Part shown: one piece after another, positions 5,360 to 5,655 of the stretch
Layout of the letters: every line of letters starts with the position of its first letter
How positions within the stretch are numbered: position 1 is the stretch's first letter
Assembly: GCA_937996725.1 (NCBI GenBank)
Contig: CALKUR010000085.1
Location: forward strand, 1 to 5,655
Length of the DNA: 5,655 nt
Origin: an uncultured Dechloromonas sp.
GTDB taxonomy: Bacteria; Pseudomonadota; Gammaproteobacteria; Burkholderiales; Rhodocyclaceae
Direction: 5' to 3'
Program-made: the position numbers and the translations under genes
Notes under the pieces: model-generated
Database searches by the model: none
Seen by the model: only the letters and a program-made list of their open reading frames with translations
Told to the model about the DNA's origin: nothing

Positions 5360-5537
5360 CATCTTCCTTTTCTTCCAAAAGGTCGTTAAGTAAGTCAAGG
5401 GCCATCTGTAGCCCTTGACGCTGACCTACAAGATTCTTGTAGGCTTCCATGGACGAGGCGTGACCCTCGGCCAAAGAATTCGATATGGCCTGTTTGCGCT
5501 TCTCAATCGAAGCGATCAGGTCCTCAACTATGCGCAT
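5352..5537 (-). CDS. Small helical phage protein, 61 aa, function unknown
   Basis: ATG at 5535-5537 to TGA at 5352-5354. The product (starting MRIVEDLIASIEKRKQAISN) is predicted to be almost wholly alpha-helical, with two amphipathic helices around residues 2-25 and 32-56, and ends in an acidic tail (LLEEKEDDE). The pattern 'YKNLVGQRQGLQMALDLL' resembles small proteins often found just downstream of phage portal genes, from memory. No Shine-Dalgarno sequence is seen before the ATG. It starts 3 bases after the upstream TGA, so translation is probably coupled to the preceding gene. Its last codons form the ribosome-binding site of the co-chaperonin gene. A helical-hairpin oligomer or assembly cofactor is possible, but nothing defines its activity. 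Confidence 0.8.
   Translation of the reverse strand: MRIVEDLIASIEKRKQAISNSLAEGHASSMEAYKNLVGQRQGLQMALDLLNDLLEEKEDDE
5365..5370 (-). promoter_or_regulatory. Ribosome-binding site deciding the co-chaperonin start
   Basis: AAAGGA on the minus strand lies inside the end of the 61-residue gene. It is 5 bases from the ATG at 5357-5359 and 2 bases from the ATG at 5360-5362, which favours the former as the true start. Confidence 0.6.
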
Positions 5538-5540
5538 AGA

Positions 5541-5655
5541 TCAATAATTGATCGGGCGCGATGGTGCCGGACCGGGAATACCACCTGCCGGAACCGAAGT
5601 ACCGGTGCCCGGGGTGTCCTGAGCCAGTCGCTTATGCTGGGGCACCGCCGCCGAT
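5541..5655 (-). CDS. C-terminal end of an upstream phage gene, possibly the portal protein (partial)
   Basis: A frame open from the right window edge to TGA at 5541-5543 encodes at least 38 residues; the start is outside the window. The visible tail is Pro/Gly/Ala/Thr-rich and looks disordered (AAVPQHKRLAQDTPGTG, then VPAGGIPGPAPSRPINY). Its composition and the 3-base spacing to the next start mark it as a real gene end. The portal assignment is inferred only from order: in head modules of this kind the portal commonly precedes small helper genes, chaperonin, scaffold and capsid. Nothing in the visible residues proves it. Confidence 0.65.
   Translation of the reverse strand, partial: SAAVPQHKRLAQDTPGTGTSVPAGGIPGPAPSRPINY

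Noticed and set aside
5360..5398. Longer co-chaperonin start at 5396-5398 adding 13 residues.
   Set aside because: The extension would overlap the 61-residue gene by 47 bases and adds Lys/Phe/Trp-rich residues not expected at a GroES N-terminus, while the ATG at 5357-5359 has a well-spaced AAAGGA.
1..5655. CRISPR arrays, tRNA genes, insertion sequences, attachment sites, T7-type promoters.
   Set aside because: I looked on both strands and saw no direct-repeat array with spacers, no cloverleaf-like segment, no transposase or terminal inverted repeats, and no match to the T7 promoter consensus. The window is almost entirely coding.

Overview
The window is a virion-morphogenesis segment of a tailed double-stranded DNA bacteriophage (Caudoviricetes), either a free phage or uncultured virus contig or a prophage. 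Every credible gene lies on the minus strand, so transcription runs from position 5655 towards position 1. The genes are tightly packed, from an 8-base overlap to gaps of a few tens of bases, and most starts have a clear Shine-Dalgarno site, as expected for a phage of a Gram-negative-like bacterium. There is no integrase, repressor, tRNA or host gene, so the sequence alone does not identify the host.

In transcription order: (1) the C-terminal tail of a gene cut by the window edge, possibly the portal protein (5541-5655); (2) a 61-residue helical protein (5352-5537); (3) a GroES-like co-chaperonin with the GroEL-binding Ile-Val-Leu triplet (4934-5359); (4) a 337-residue acidic coiled-coil protein, the best scaffolding candidate (3910-4923); (5) a 179-residue conserved phage protein of unknown role (3368-3907); (6) a 191-residue beta-rich head protein, probably decoration or minor capsid (2767-3342); (7) the HK97-fold major capsid protein (1834-2748); (8) a 149-residue beta-rich virion protein (1341-1790); (9) a 186-residue Lys/Gly/Ala-rich repeat protein (768-1328); (10) a 136-residue putative virion protein (315-725); (11) the N-terminal 102 residues of another beta-rich virion protein that continues past position 1.

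The right half (co-chaperonin, scaffold candidate, 179-residue protein) looks like an assembly module. The centre holds the shell proteins, and the left part holds head accessory or head-tail proteins. Two hairpins with the same C(UUCG)G core follow the stop codons of the capsid gene (no U-tract) and the repeat-protein gene (with a U-tract, a textbook intrinsic terminator). They probably set relative expression within the late operon.

The capsid and 191-residue genes look more codon-biased than their neighbours, as expected for abundant products. The points most worth following up are the phage-encoded co-chaperonin, the low-complexity repeat protein, the paired hairpins, and the absence of a recognisable maturation protease among the head genes seen here.
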